Origin: an uncultured Nitrosomonadales bacterium | GTDB taxonomy: Bacteria > Pseudomonadota > Gammaproteobacteria > Burkholderiales > Gallionellaceae | NCBI GenBank assembly: GCA_903915035.1 | Contig: CAIWRI010000075.1 | Coordinates: 1 to 46,409, forward strand | Length of the DNA stretch: 46,409 bases | Direction of reading: 5' to 3' | Part shown: positions 19,118 through 27,372 of the stretch, in pieces | Numbering within the stretch: position 1 is the stretch's first letter | Layout: every line of letters begins with the position of its first letter | Translations under genes and position numbers: made by a program | The notes under the pieces: generated by a model | Databases searched by the model: none | What the model was told of the DNA's origin: nothing | Seen by the model: only the letters and a program-made list of their open reading frames with translations

Positions 19118-19600
19118 TTAGTCCTGGCGTGCAATCGTATTAGTACGCTTGATCTTATTCTGCAATTGAATCAGACCGAACAACAAGGCCTCGGCAGTAG
19201 GAGGGCAACCCGGAACGTAAATATCAACAGGAACGATACGATCGCAACCTCGCACTACCGAATACGAGTAGTGATAATAGCCACCGCCGTTTGCACAGGA
19301 GCCCATGGAAATGACCCATCGCGGTTCTGACATCTGGTCATACACTTTACGCAAGGCCGGTGCCATTTTATTACATAGCGTACCCGCTACAATCATCACA
19401 TCGGACTGACGCGGACTTGGCCGGAACACGATACCAAAACGATCCAGATCGTAACGTGAGGCGCCCGCCTGCATCATTTCAACCGCACAACACGCCAGGC
19501 CAAAAGTCATCGGCCAGAGCGAACCCGTACGCGTGTAATTGATAATGGTATCGAGCGTCGTGGTAACAACACCCTTCTCCAGCAAACCTTCTATTCCCAT
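19118..19600 (-). CDS. nuoB: NADH-quinone oxidoreductase subunit B
   Basis: A 160-residue subunit carrying terminal cluster N2. The ligands are the tandem cysteines C37/C38 (LACCAVEMM), C102 (SMGSCANGG) and C132 (VPGCPP). The ATG at 19600 is chosen because AGGAG precedes it by about 7 bases and it gives the usual length; it overlaps the nuoA stop by 10 bases. An in-frame start at 19621 would add 7 residues. Confidence 0.97.
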   Translation of the reverse strand: MGIEGLLEKGVVTTTLDTIINYTRTGSLWPMTFGLACCAVEMMQAGASRYDLDRFGIVFRPSPRQSDVMIVAGTLCNKMAPALRKVYDQMSEPRWVISMGSCANGGGYYHYSYSVVRGCDRIVPVDIYVPGCPPTAEALLFGLIQLQNKIKRTNTIARQD

Positions 19601-19947
19601 TCCAAGGCTCCTTTCATCCACTCATAGATAAAGCCGACTACCAGTATAGCCAGGAAGATCATCATGGAAACATAGCCGAACATGCCAATTTCCTTAAGCA
19701 CAATTGCCCAGGGAAAAAGAAAAGCAATTTCGAGATCAAACAGAATAAACAAAATCGCAACAAGGTAATAACGCACGTCAAACTTCATGCGCGCATCTTC
19801 AAATGCCTCAAAGCCACATTCATAAGGAGAAAGTTTCTTGTCATTAGGACGATGCGGAGCGGCTAACCTGCCCAGCAGCATTGGAACAACGCCAATCGCT
19901 AACCCGATACAGATAAACAGCAGCACCGGAAAATAGTTTTCCAACAT
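19591..19947 (-). CDS. nuoA: NADH-quinone oxidoreductase subunit A
   Basis: A 118-residue three-helix membrane subunit, first gene of the complex I operon. The conserved [34 protein letters not shown] block, containing the Cys and acidic residues near the quinone channel, is intact at about residues 40-75. GGGGG about 7 bases upstream of the ATG serves as the ribosome binding site. A long leader region separates it from the upstream tRNA-Leu terminator. Confidence 0.97.
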   Translation of the reverse strand: MLENYFPVLLFICIGLAIGVVPMLLGRLAAPHRPNDKKLSPYECGFEAFEDARMKFDVRYYLVAILFILFDLEIAFLFPWAIVLKEIGMFGYVSMMIFLAILVVGFIYEWMKGALEWE

Positions 19948-20508
19948 TGGGAGCCCCCTTTAAAACAATATTTATTACTAACACGTAAAACTCAATCAAC
20001 AGCGAATCGTAATCGAATTCACATTACAAAGAAAACAGGCATTAAATTCACTTTACCGCTTATTACTTTTAAAACTGGCGCACGAGGAAGTACTGAATAT
20101 TTTCTCAGTCGATTGCTTTATTTAATATTTTCACATCAGAATCAATTTATGAGGAAAATCACAGCCACAACTCAGCAGCAAGTCAGCATTGTATAGTAAA
20201 AACAGCCCCAGTAAAACGTATTTGCAACATAAAATACCTGAGAAAAACGCTCTACATTGACAATCGCTATCTTAGCAGCAGAAAAACTTCCACAGACTAA
20301 TTCCCGCCTCTTTAAATGCAACTAGTGCAATTATTCGCTCTGTTTAATTCCGCCTTACTCACGAAATACCGCCTTCACTTTCTCAACGAATGCCCGCTTT
20401 TACCATCAGACGTAACGGGCAGCATGGCCGGATATCATAGCAGATTAGCCGGACACGCCCGAGTATTCATCAGGTAGCGCCTGACGTGCGAGACACCCAT
20501 ACAGGCGT
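19948..20508. other. 560-bp intergenic region upstream of nuoA
   Basis: No gene was found on either strand. It must contain the nuo operon promoter. One candidate is an extended -10 box, TGCTATGAT on the minus strand at 20434-20442, without a clear -35; this would give a leader of nearly 480 bases. The 19950-20250 part is AT-rich. No riboswitch or tRNA was recognised. Confidence 0.5.
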
Positions 20509-20533
20509 AAAAAAGCCATCGTTTAAGATGGCT
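20509..20533 (-). terminator. Rho-independent terminator after tRNA-Leu
   Basis: AGCCATC (20514-20520) pairs with GATGGCT (20527-20533) around a 6-base loop, with a T-run on the minus strand. It lies 12 bases after the tRNA 3' end and separates the tpiA-secG-tRNA unit from nuoA. Confidence 0.88.
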
Positions 20534-20545
20534 GATTTACTTTAC

Positions 20546-20632
<87 letters not shown>

Positions 20633-20637
20633 ATGTA

Positions 20638-20964
20638 TTACTTAGGTATTTCCTTGGATTTAGAGTTATCTACAGAAGTCGGGGCAACAACTTTTACTGC
20701 ACTTACTTTATCCATAACACCCTGCTGTTCAACCGGGTGAGAATACAGATAAGTTAAAGTTAGACTGGTTGTAAAAAACACAGCTGCTGCCACAGCAGTA
20801 CTGCGACTCAGAAAATTTGCAGAGCCGCCTGAACCGAACAGACTTCCTGCAGAGCCTGTGCCAAATGCAGCGCCCATATCAGCGCCTTTACCATGCTGCA
20901 CCAACACCAGACCGCACAACACGACCGCTGTCACCAAATGAAATGCCCAAACTATTGTTTCCAC
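20638..20964 (-). CDS. secG: Protein translocase subunit SecG
   Basis: A 108-residue inner-membrane protein of the SecYEG channel. Two membrane segments flank the conserved LVLVQHGKGADMGAAFG motif and the glycine-rich SLFGSGGSANFLSR loop. The C-terminal tail is hydrophilic and variable, as is normal. The gene follows tpiA by 23 bases and ends 5 bases before the tRNA-Leu, so all three are probably cotranscribed. Confidence 0.96.
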   Translation of the reverse strand: METIVWAFHLVTAVVLCGLVLVQHGKGADMGAAFGTGSAGSLFGSGGSANFLSRSTAVAAAVFFTTSLTLTYLYSHPVEQQGVMDKVSAVKVVAPTSVDNSKSKEIPK

Positions 20965-20987
20965 ACCGGACTCCAGAATTTTATTTA

Positions 20988-21740
20988 TTATTGTGCTGCT
21001 TTACAAATTGCCACAAAATCATTCGCCACCAATGACGCACCACCAATCAGCCCGCCATCAATATCCGGCATACTGAACAATTCAACCGCATTACCCGGCT
21101 TCACGCTACCTCCGTACAAAATACATAAATTTTGTGCTACACCCGCATCATAGCCCGCTACACGCTGACGAATAAAAGCATGCACAGCTTGCGCCTGATC
21201 CGCGCTTGCGGTCTTACCTGTGCCAATTGCCCAAACCGGCTCATAGGCAACCACGGCATTTTTGAGCACCGTTGCGCCAAAGCGTACCAGCACTGCATCA
21301 AGCTGACCGGCAACAACCTGTTCAGTAACGCCGGACTCGCGTTCAGCCAGTGTTTCACCGACACAAAAAATCGGTTTCAAACCGGCTTTTTGTGCGGCTT
21401 CAAATTTTTCAGCCGTGATTTCATTACTTTCATGAAACAGCCCGCGACGCTCCGAGTGACCGATAATAACAACAGTGCAACCAAAATCGGTCAACATACC
21501 AGCAGCAACCTCACCGGTATAGGCGCCTTCCTGTTGAGTACTCAGATTCTGAGCACCCCATGCAAGATTGCTACCTGCCAGCAAAGTTTGCGCTTGAGAC
21601 AAATAAGGGAATGGAACACAAACAGCATAATCAGCCTTGACCAATTCACTGACACCATTCAATACATCCTGCAATAGCGCCTGATTAGCAACCAGACCAC
21701 CATACATTTTCCAATTCCCAACGACCAGTTTGCGACGCAT
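20988..21740 (-). CDS. tpiA: Triosephosphate isomerase
   Basis: A 250-residue TIM-barrel enzyme that interconverts dihydroxyacetone phosphate and glyceraldehyde 3-phosphate in glycolysis, gluconeogenesis and the Calvin cycle. Catalytic residues are visible: K11 (GNWKM), H95 (IIGHSERR) and E167 (VAYEPVWAIGTG, followed by loop 6). The phosphate-binding LYGGSVKPGN and DIDGGLIGGASL motifs are near the C-terminus. A good sigma-70 promoter lies immediately upstream, and secG follows. Confidence 0.97.
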   Translation of the reverse strand: MRRKLVVGNWKMYGGLVANQALLQDVLNGVSELVKADYAVCVPFPYLSQAQTLLAGSNLAWGAQNLSTQQEGAYTGEVAAGMLTDFGCTVVIIGHSERRGLFHESNEITAEKFEAAQKAGLKPIFCVGETLAERESGVTEQVVAGQLDAVLVRFGATVLKNAVVAYEPVWAIGTGKTASADQAQAVHAFIRQRVAGYDAGVAQNLCILYGGSVKPGNAVELFSMPDIDGGLIGGASLVANDFVAICKAAQ

Positions 21741-21774
21741 CGTAATCTATCCAATGAGACATTAAAGAAGAGCA

Positions 21775-21803
21775 ATCGTACCAGCTAATGGCCTTCAGGT
21801 CAA
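21775..21803 (-). promoter_or_regulatory. Sigma-70 promoter for tpiA-secG-tRNA-Leu
   Basis: On the minus strand, TTGACC (21798-21803) is followed by exactly 17 bases and TACGAT (21775-21780). Transcription would begin near 21768, about 28 bases before the tpiA start codon. Confidence 0.65.
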
Positions 21804-22113
21804 TGCAACAATATTACCCTGACAGGCAAACCATTGCTTGCCAATTCAATTTACTTACTGAAAAACTTAACAACAGAAAATTAATTCGATACAGCTCAGG
21901 TGGTTATCAATTTTTCCGCTGCCAGCGACTGACCATAACGCTTGGCGCCAGCCTTATTGCGATTTCCACAGCGAGCCGCCCGCCCCCTCTGCATGCTGCC
22001 GAAAATAGAGCGCAAACAGAATTACCGCCGGACGCGCATTGTTTGAACACCTAGCAAAAGTTTAAGCGCCTTTTATCAACTTTTCAGTGGCCCCGGCAAA
22101 CTTTACAGAGGGC

Positions 22114-22206
22114 TCCATATTCCAGCCAGATGGTTTCAAACGCCTTGCCGATGGTTTGAAACGTTAGTCAGACTGCTTGAAACGCTAGTTGCATTCCTGC
22201 AAACTC
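22114..22206. repeat. Degenerate 21-bp periodic repeat, block A
   Basis: The core TTTCAA/TTTGAA/CTTGAA/CTGCAA recurs at 22134, 22155, 22176 and 22197, exactly 21 bases apart. Surrounding bases are also partly conserved (ATGGTTT, AAACG). Confidence 0.6.
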
Positions 22207-22301
22207 GTCCAAGGGCGTGTCGCTATTTCCCCGCGTGCCCGGCAGAAACCGGCGAGTGCTCCACCGTGTTCGCAACAGATCTGGCTGGACCGACGTCCCC
22301 T

Positions 22302-22385
22302 GCAACTAGCCTGCCAAACGCTCTGCCTAGTCTTTCAATAAATCTGCCTGGCATTTCAACCACTCTGCCTTGAGTTTCAAGGAAT
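22302..22385. repeat. Degenerate 21-bp periodic repeat, block B
   Basis: Three clear 21-base units begin CTGCCT at 22323, 22344 and 22365, each with TTTCAA at the same place (22333, 22354, 22375). A poorer unit precedes them (TGCCAA at 22312). Block B is not in 21-base phase with block A. Confidence 0.65.
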
Positions 22386-22657
22386 CCGGCTTGCGTGGCT
22401 ATCCCTCAAACTTGCCTGCCCCTCTGAACAAAATTTGCAGTGCGCTGCAAGACTTACAAAACCTTCTGCAAAAAATATCGTGTGCGCCAATTTCTTTGCC
22501 GGGCGCTGTCCACTGCCTATTGCGTAAAACGGATTTTTTTAAAACAATCAAGCGGCCAGCTGCACGCATTCTGCGCGTGGTTACGGGCGAAAATAACAGA
22601 CCAAATGGCTTGGGTTCTGTTGACGTTTTACCAAACGAAGAGGATTGTTGATTTTTA

Positions 22658-22837
22658 ATGGCATGGAGAGAAAAATTTTACGTGAGTAATTGCGGCTGTA
22701 TATATTGCCCCGGTTTAAGAAATTGCCAGAAATTTATAACGGCCTGCCGTAGGTTAGCCGACGCTTCGTGCGTGTTTTTTACGGATATGATCGTCGGAGG
22801 CGAAGTATGGCCACCCGGCATGAAATATCATTCATGA
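22658..22837 (+). CDS. Possible small Cys-rich protein (low confidence)
   Basis: A 59-codon frame from ATG at 22658. The product contains six cysteines, clustered as C12, C14, C17, C23 and C30 (SNCGCIYCPGLRNC), plus C38, a spacing that could bind metal. Against it, there is no ribosome binding site at a proper distance, no promoter was recognised, and it lies convergent to the rnf operon in an otherwise non-coding stretch. I do not recognise any family. It may be a chance frame. Confidence 0.25.
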   Translation: MAWREKFYVSNCGCIYCPGLRNCQKFITACRRLADASCVFFTDMIVGGEVWPPGMKYHS

Positions 22838-22942
22838 CAAGGGGATACTGTGATCGTCTGCAGGTTCTGCAGGATGGCGATGAAACATCCACAGCGATTG
22901 CATGACATGCTTGTGTAATGTTGAATAGCGGAATATCGTGGA

Positions 22943-23119
22943 CTAATCATGCTCAGTCTTGCAATGCCCTTCACAGTGCTTGCCGCAGCCACCACACCCC
23001 AGCTTGCGTGCAGGGCCGAATTCAGGGTGGCGACGGGCAAAATGCTGCGCCAGTCGTTCAACCGCCAGCCAACCCAGCAGCATAGCCAGCAACAAACTTA
23101 TCGTAACAAGATAAATCAT
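22943..23119 (-). CDS. Small Cys-rich membrane protein coupled to rnfA (NqrM-like layout)
   Basis: A 58-residue protein. Residues 1-20 form one membrane helix (MIYLVTISLLLAMLLGWLAV), followed by a basic amphipathic stretch and a C-terminal cysteine cluster CGGCGKHCEGHC (C43, C46, C50, C54) with two His. Its ATG overlaps the rnfA TGA (ATGA), so it is translationally coupled as the last gene of the rnf operon. The layout, one helix followed by CGG and further cysteines, recalls NqrM, a factor needed to build the Fe centre between NqrD and NqrE, which are homologues of RnfA and RnfE. A role in loading Fe or 2Fe-2S into RnfA/RnfE is my inference; sequence similarity to NqrM is limited to this layout. 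That the frame is a real gene seems likely from the coupling. Confidence 0.75.
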   Translation of the reverse strand: MIYLVTISLLLAMLLGWLAVERLAQHFARRHPEFGPARKLGCGGCGKHCEGHCKTEHD

Positions 23120-23703
23120 TCTCCGCCGCCAATGCCGGCGAAGCCCATGAAGGACAGTGAAAGCAGACCACCCAGAATTACGCTGATCGCAGCGCCCTGT
23201 ACCAGCGTTGGCACATTGGATAACTGCATGCGCTCACGCAAGCCGGCCATCAAAATTAAAGCCAGCGTAAAACCGGCGCCACCGCCAATGCTGTAGGCGA
23301 GCGATTGTGCGAAGGAGTAATTTCGCGCCGTTTGAAACAGGGCAACTCCCAGCACCGCACAGTTGGTGGTAATCAGCGGCAGGTAAATACCCAACTGCCG
23401 GAACAGCACGGGAAAGGTCTTTTTTACGAACATTTCAACGAGTTGTACAGTGCAAGCGATCACCGTAATAAAGGTAATCACGCTCAAAAATTCCAGATGA
23501 AAATGCACCAGCAGCATGTTCAGAAAATACGCCGAAACTGAAGCGACCAGAATCACGAAGGCGGTGGCAATCCCCATAGGGACTGCGGTGCTAAGCTTTT
23601 GCGATACACCCAGGAAAGGGCACATGCCCAGAAACATCGCCAGCACAAAATTGCCGGGCAATATCGTGGTCAGCAGAATATTCGCGACAGTGTCGTTATT
23701 CAT
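23116..23703 (-). CDS. rnfA: Ion-translocating electron transport complex subunit RnfA
   Basis: A 195-residue six-helix membrane protein, homologous to NqrE. RnfA and RnfE form an inverted pair in the membrane that coordinates a 2Fe-2S cluster between them; candidate ligand regions are MCPFLGVS near residue 28 and TNCAVLGV near residue 112. Start overlaps the rnfE stop by 4 bases and the stop overlaps the small Cys-rich gene. Here rnfA is at the end of the operon, unlike E. coli rsxABCDGE where it is first. Confidence 0.95.
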   Translation of the reverse strand: MNNDTVANILLTTILPGNFVLAMFLGMCPFLGVSQKLSTAVPMGIATAFVILVASVSAYFLNMLLVHFHLEFLSVITFITVIACTVQLVEMFVKKTFPVLFRQLGIYLPLITTNCAVLGVALFQTARNYSFAQSLAYSIGGGAGFTLALILMAGLRERMQLSNVPTLVQGAAISVILGGLLSLSFMGFAGIGGGE

Positions 23704-24326
23704 GATGGCACTCCCTGAATGCGTTTGCTTTTATACTGCTCGAAGGCGGCAAAGACGATCAGCCATCCGGCCAGCACGAAAAAACCGCCGGGCGGCAACA
23801 CCATTACCACCCAGGGCTGGAAGTGTTCTCCGAACAGGGAAATGCCGAACAATTTGCCGGCGCCCAGAATTTCTCGCACGCAACCGATGGCGAATAATCC
23901 CAGCGTAAATCCAAAGCCCATGCCGATGGCGTTGAATGTAGCAGGCAAGGGCGGATTTTTGGCAGCATGCGCCTCGGCACGCCCAAGCAAGATGCAATTA
24001 GCGACGATCAGTTTGATGTAGGCACCCAGCGCTTCATAAAGGTCAAGACTGATCGCTTGAATCGCATAGTCCACCACCGTGACGAAGGTGGCGATGATAA
24101 GGATATAACTGGCGATGCGCACCTGCTTAGGGATGGCATGACGCAGCAGCGATACCAGCAGACAGGAGGCACCCAGCACAAAGGTGGTAGCCAGCCCCAT
24201 CGAAATGGCGTTGACTGCGGATACCGTTACGGCGAGGGTGGGGCACATGCCCAGCACCATCACGAAGATGGGATTCTGTTTCCAGATACCGTCCAGAAAT
24301 TCATCAAAATTTGAAGGTACACTCAT
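23700..24326 (-). CDS. rnfE: Ion-translocating electron transport complex subunit RnfE
   Basis: A 208-residue six-helix membrane protein, homologous to NqrD and partner of RnfA. The two Cys-containing loops MCPTLAVT (near residue 27) and ANCILLGR (near residue 109) are present. Starts within the rnfG stop codon (4-base overlap) and overlaps rnfA by 4 bases. Confidence 0.95.
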   Translation of the reverse strand: MSVPSNFDEFLDGIWKQNPIFVMVLGMCPTLAVTVSAVNAISMGLATTFVLGASCLLVSLLRHAIPKQVRIASYILIIATFVTVVDYAIQAISLDLYEALGAYIKLIVANCILLGRAEAHAAKNPPLPATFNAIGMGFGFTLGLFAIGCVREILGAGKLFGISLFGEHFQPWVVMVLPPGGFFVLAGWLIVFAAFEQYKSKRIQGVPS

Positions 24327-25003
24327 GATGCTTTCCTCAGTTTATCAAGTTGCGGCAGCAGTCTGGGCAACAGGGCCTGTGCTGACTCATTGATACCCCG
24401 TCCGACAGCCTTGGACGTGACGGTCGCGCCTGAAATCGCGTCGATCTGCCAGAGACCCGACCTGGTGCCGTGTTTAACCGTCTTCACCGCGTTGGCAAGA
24501 CTTTGCAGGTCGGCGGATAAATGCACATCCAGTGCTGCAAAATTTTCCAGGAATGCCTTATCAGTCAGTATTCTGTCACCAATACCCGGTGTTTCGCGCA
24601 TGGAAATCACACCTATGCCGGTAATGACTTGCTTTTCAGGATCATACGCATACAACACGCGCACCTGATCGGCATATCCGGCGGAAGACGCTTCTGCAGC
24701 AATTCCCATCAATTTCTTTGCTGAATCATACACAGCATAAAAAACAACGGCGTCCGAAGGTGGTTTGTCGTGACCTTGGGCTGCGATAATGCCTTTGCCG
24801 GTTGCGTAGTAAGTAACTACGTTTTTGGCATCGGGCAGTATCTTGAACACTTGTCGCTCAAGCGCGAGTTTCCGGTTTGCATCTGCTGCCGGCAAGGTGA
24901 ACTGATAGATGCCAACGATGATAATGCCGCAGATGACCGATACCAGTCCCAGCGCGCGCACCATCTCAAAACTGGAAGTCTGTTTTTCCTTAGTATCGCT
25001 CAT
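24323..25003 (-). CDS. rnfG: Ion-translocating electron transport complex subunit RnfG
   Basis: A 226-residue protein with an N-terminal membrane anchor (about residues 16-36) and a periplasmic FMN-binding domain. The flavinylation motif DAISGATVTS is at 188-197, with T194 as the expected attachment site of covalent FMN. The flavin transferase ApbE, which makes this bond, is not encoded in the window. Overlaps both neighbours by 4 bases. Confidence 0.95.
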   Translation of the reverse strand: MSDTKEKQTSSFEMVRALGLVSVICGIIIVGIYQFTLPAADANRKLALERQVFKILPDAKNVVTYYATGKGIIAAQGHDKPPSDAVVFYAVYDSAKKLMGIAAEASSAGYADQVRVLYAYDPEKQVITGIGVISMRETPGIGDRILTDKAFLENFAALDVHLSADLQSLANAVKTVKHGTRSGLWQIDAISGATVTSKAVGRGINESAQALLPRLLPQLDKLRKAS

Positions 25004-26037
25004 GACTTACTTCCTTTGGCACCGAGGACGCGGGGCTGGTTGAACTGATCGAGCAATGGCGCCGTCGCGTTGGCTATCAAAATAGCATACATCACACCTT
25101 CGGTGAGCCCGCCAAAATAGCGGATCATCACAGTCAGAATACCGATCAGCGCGCCGTACAGCCAGATGCCACGCGGCGTAATCGGCGAACTCGCCATATC
25201 GGTTGCCATGAACCACGCGCCCAGCATCAACCCGCCGGACAGCAACATAAAAGAAGGACTGGGATAGCGTGCAGGCTGAGCAAGATGAAAAAGCCATGAA
25301 AGCAGCGTCACACTACCCATCACCGCGACGGGAATGCGCCAGTCGAGAAACTTTCTGACTGCCAGATACAGGCCGCATAGCAGAATCAGGATGGCTGATG
25401 TCTCCCCCGCACAGGCGGTCACTTGTCCGGTCAGAAATTCCATGGCAGAGGCCGCGACATTTTCGAACTTCCAGCGCGCCAGCGGCGTCGCACCGGTAAA
25501 AGCATCCAGGCCCTGCAATTTTATCCAGTGTTTGATGTCAGGCGGCAACATGAACGGTGCGGTCAGCGTTGTCGGGATGAAGCCGGCAAAGCGATTTAGT
25601 GAGAAAGCAGGCACCCAGGTGCTGATCGCGGTCGGAAAAGCCGCCTGAACAAAAGCACGCCCGATCAGCGCAGGGTTGAACGGGTTTTGCCCCAAACCAC
25701 CGAACAGCGACTTGCCCAGCCAGATTGCCGACAAACCGGCCACCGCCCCCATCCATAACGGAAAAGAAGGCGGCAATGTCAGCGCCAGCAGAATGCCTGT
25801 GATGACGGCACTCCAGTCAGACAGCGTACTTGCTGTGCCAGACACGAAGTTGTTGATGCGTTCAGCCAGAAGACAGGCCAGCGTGACCACCAGGATCAGG
25901 GCGGCGGCTGACAAGCCATATTGCCAGACTGAAAAAACGCAGATTGGCAGCAGGGCATACACCACATTACGCATAATGACGGGCACATCGTTGCCACTGT
26001 GCTGGTGGGGAGCTGCACGTAACTCGGTATGGCTCAT
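25000..26037 (-). CDS. rnfD: Ion-translocating electron transport complex subunit RnfD
   Basis: A 345-residue multi-helix membrane subunit, homologous to NqrB. The covalent FMN motif DAFTGATPLA is at about 178-187, with T184 as the likely attachment residue. The conserved FGGLGQNPFNPALIGRAF segment (about 112-129) is intact. It carries a short hydrophilic N-terminus before the first helix. Overlaps rnfC and rnfG by 4 bases each. Confidence 0.95.
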   Translation of the reverse strand: MSHTELRAAPHQHSGNDVPVIMRNVVYALLPICVFSVWQYGLSAAALILVVTLACLLAERINNFVSGTASTLSDWSAVITGILLALTLPPSFPLWMGAVAGLSAIWLGKSLFGGLGQNPFNPALIGRAFVQAAFPTAISTWVPAFSLNRFAGFIPTTLTAPFMLPPDIKHWIKLQGLDAFTGATPLARWKFENVAASAMEFLTGQVTACAGETSAILILLCGLYLAVRKFLDWRIPVAVMGSVTLLSWLFHLAQPARYPSPSFMLLSGGLMLGAWFMATDMASSPITPRGIWLYGALIGILTVMIRYFGGLTEGVMYAILIANATAPLLDQFNQPRVLGAKGSKS

Positions 26038-27371
26038 GCTGCGGTTTTCCTATCTTTAAGAAAAGACTTGGCTACGCGAAATTGTTGCACAAGAGGGATG
26101 TGCGAGGGGCACACATAGCTACAGCAACCGCATTCGAAGCATTCAGCAAGGAAAAATTGATCTGCCATCAATTCATACTCGCGCTTGGCAGCCAGCATGC
26201 CCATCTGCGTAGGATTAAGCTTTTTAGGGCAAGCCTTGACACACTTACCGCAGTGGATGCAAGGGTAAGTACGTTGCTCAGTGTCATCCTTCTTGCCGAA
26301 AGCCAGCACCCCGCATACGCCTTTGGTAACGGGAGTATCCAGTGAAGCTATCGCGATCCCCATCATCGGTCCGCCTAAAATCACTTCTTTGGCACGGCTC
26401 TTTGCACCCACAGAGTCAAGCAAAAAGTGCAATGGTGTACCCAGCGGTACGATGTAGTTGCCCGGCCTGTCGACTGCGGGACCTGCGACAGTCACGACGC
26501 GCTCGGTCATGCCTTCACCCAGCGGCAGCAGTTTGCCGACATAGGCCATGGTCATCACATTGTTCATCACCACACCGATCGAGGAACTGCGTTTGCCGAC
26601 GGGCACTTCGCGCCCCAGCAGGGTATACGTCAACGTCTCAGCCGCGCCCTGAGGATATTTTGTTTCCACCACTTTGACCGTGACACTGCCGTCGCCGGGC
26701 AATGCGGCGGTCAGTGCGGCAATGGCATCGGGCTTGTTATCTTCCACGCCGATGATGGCGCGCGGCGCACCACACACCCGGCGTGCAAAGTCTATTCCCG
26801 TCATGATGTGCTGGGCACGCTCCACCATGATGCGGTGATCACAAGTCAGAAAAGGCTCGCATTCAGAGCCATTCACAATCAGCGTGTCGATCACGCAGCC
26901 GTTAGGGGGTATCAGTTTGGCATGGGTCGGAAAGACTGCGCCGCCTTTGCCAGCCACACCGATCTGCTGCATGATCATCGCCAACGCTACGCCCGTCAAT
27001 CCGTCCAGATTTTGCGGGTTACGCACCCGGATTTCCTGACCGTCCGCTTGATACACGCGAATGATAATCGCCATTTCCATTGCGCCACTGTCGGACGGGA
27101 CGGGCAAGATAGCTTCGACGATACCCGTTGCAGGCGCATGTATCGGCAGGGAGAACATCCCGTCCGCCTTTGCAATGACCTCGCCGCGCAGTACTTCCTG
27201 GCCCACCCGGACGATCGCAATCGCGGGTTTCCCGACATGTTGAGACAAAGGCACGTACAGCTTTGGCGCGAACGGTAATCTTTGAATCGGCAAGCTTCCG
27301 GTCTCCTTGTGATAGTCCGGATGGATGCCGTGTTCAAAAGTCGCCACGCGTTTTTTAAAAAAAGAGCTCAT
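26034..27371 (-). CDS. rnfC: Ion-translocating electron transport complex subunit RnfC
   Basis: A 445-residue peripheral subunit that exchanges electrons with NAD(H), homologous in part to NuoF and NqrA. The nucleotide-site motif GVAGKGGAVFPTH is at about 139-151, and two CxxCxxCxxxCP motifs are at C371/C374/C377/C381 (CIHCGKCVKACP) and C411/C414/C417/C421 (CFECGCCSYVCP). The ATG at 27371 is preferred because it lies one base after the nifJ stop and gives the family N-terminus; the frame is open 17 codons further into nifJ. The long gammaproteobacterial C-terminal repeat tail is absent, as in the compact clostridial form. Confidence 0.95.
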   Translation of the reverse strand: MSSFFKKRVATFEHGIHPDYHKETGSLPIQRLPFAPKLYVPLSQHVGKPAIAIVRVGQEVLRGEVIAKADGMFSLPIHAPATGIVEAILPVPSDSGAMEMAIIIRVYQADGQEIRVRNPQNLDGLTGVALAMIMQQIGVAGKGGAVFPTHAKLIPPNGCVIDTLIVNGSECEPFLTCDHRIMVERAQHIMTGIDFARRVCGAPRAIIGVEDNKPDAIAALTAALPGDGSVTVKVVETKYPQGAAETLTYTLLGREVPVGKRSSSIGVVMNNVMTMAYVGKLLPLGEGMTERVVTVAGPAVDRPGNYIVPLGTPLHFLLDSVGAKSRAKEVILGGPMMGIAIASLDTPVTKGVCGVLAFGKKDDTEQRTYPCIHCGKCVKACPKKLNPTQMGMLAAKREYELMADQFFLAECFECGCCSYVCPSHIPLVQQFRVAKSFLKDRKTAA

Positions 27372-27372
27372 A

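Larger units (their letters stand above)
21804..22657. other. Non-coding region, possibly decayed gene
   Basis: About 850 bases with no gene I can support on either strand; short open frames lack homology I recognise, ribosome binding sites and coding-like composition. The notable content is a degenerate 21-base periodicity in two blocks (22134-22202 and 22312-22385), listed separately. Seven-residue periodicity on the minus strand hints at the remains of a heptad-repeat protein gene, but stop codons interrupt every frame. Confidence 0.5.

Noticed and set aside
26427-27278. 283-codon plus-strand open frame opposite rnfC
   Set aside because: It is antisense to a clearly conserved gene; the His/Arg-rich translation reflects the codon bias of the opposite strand.
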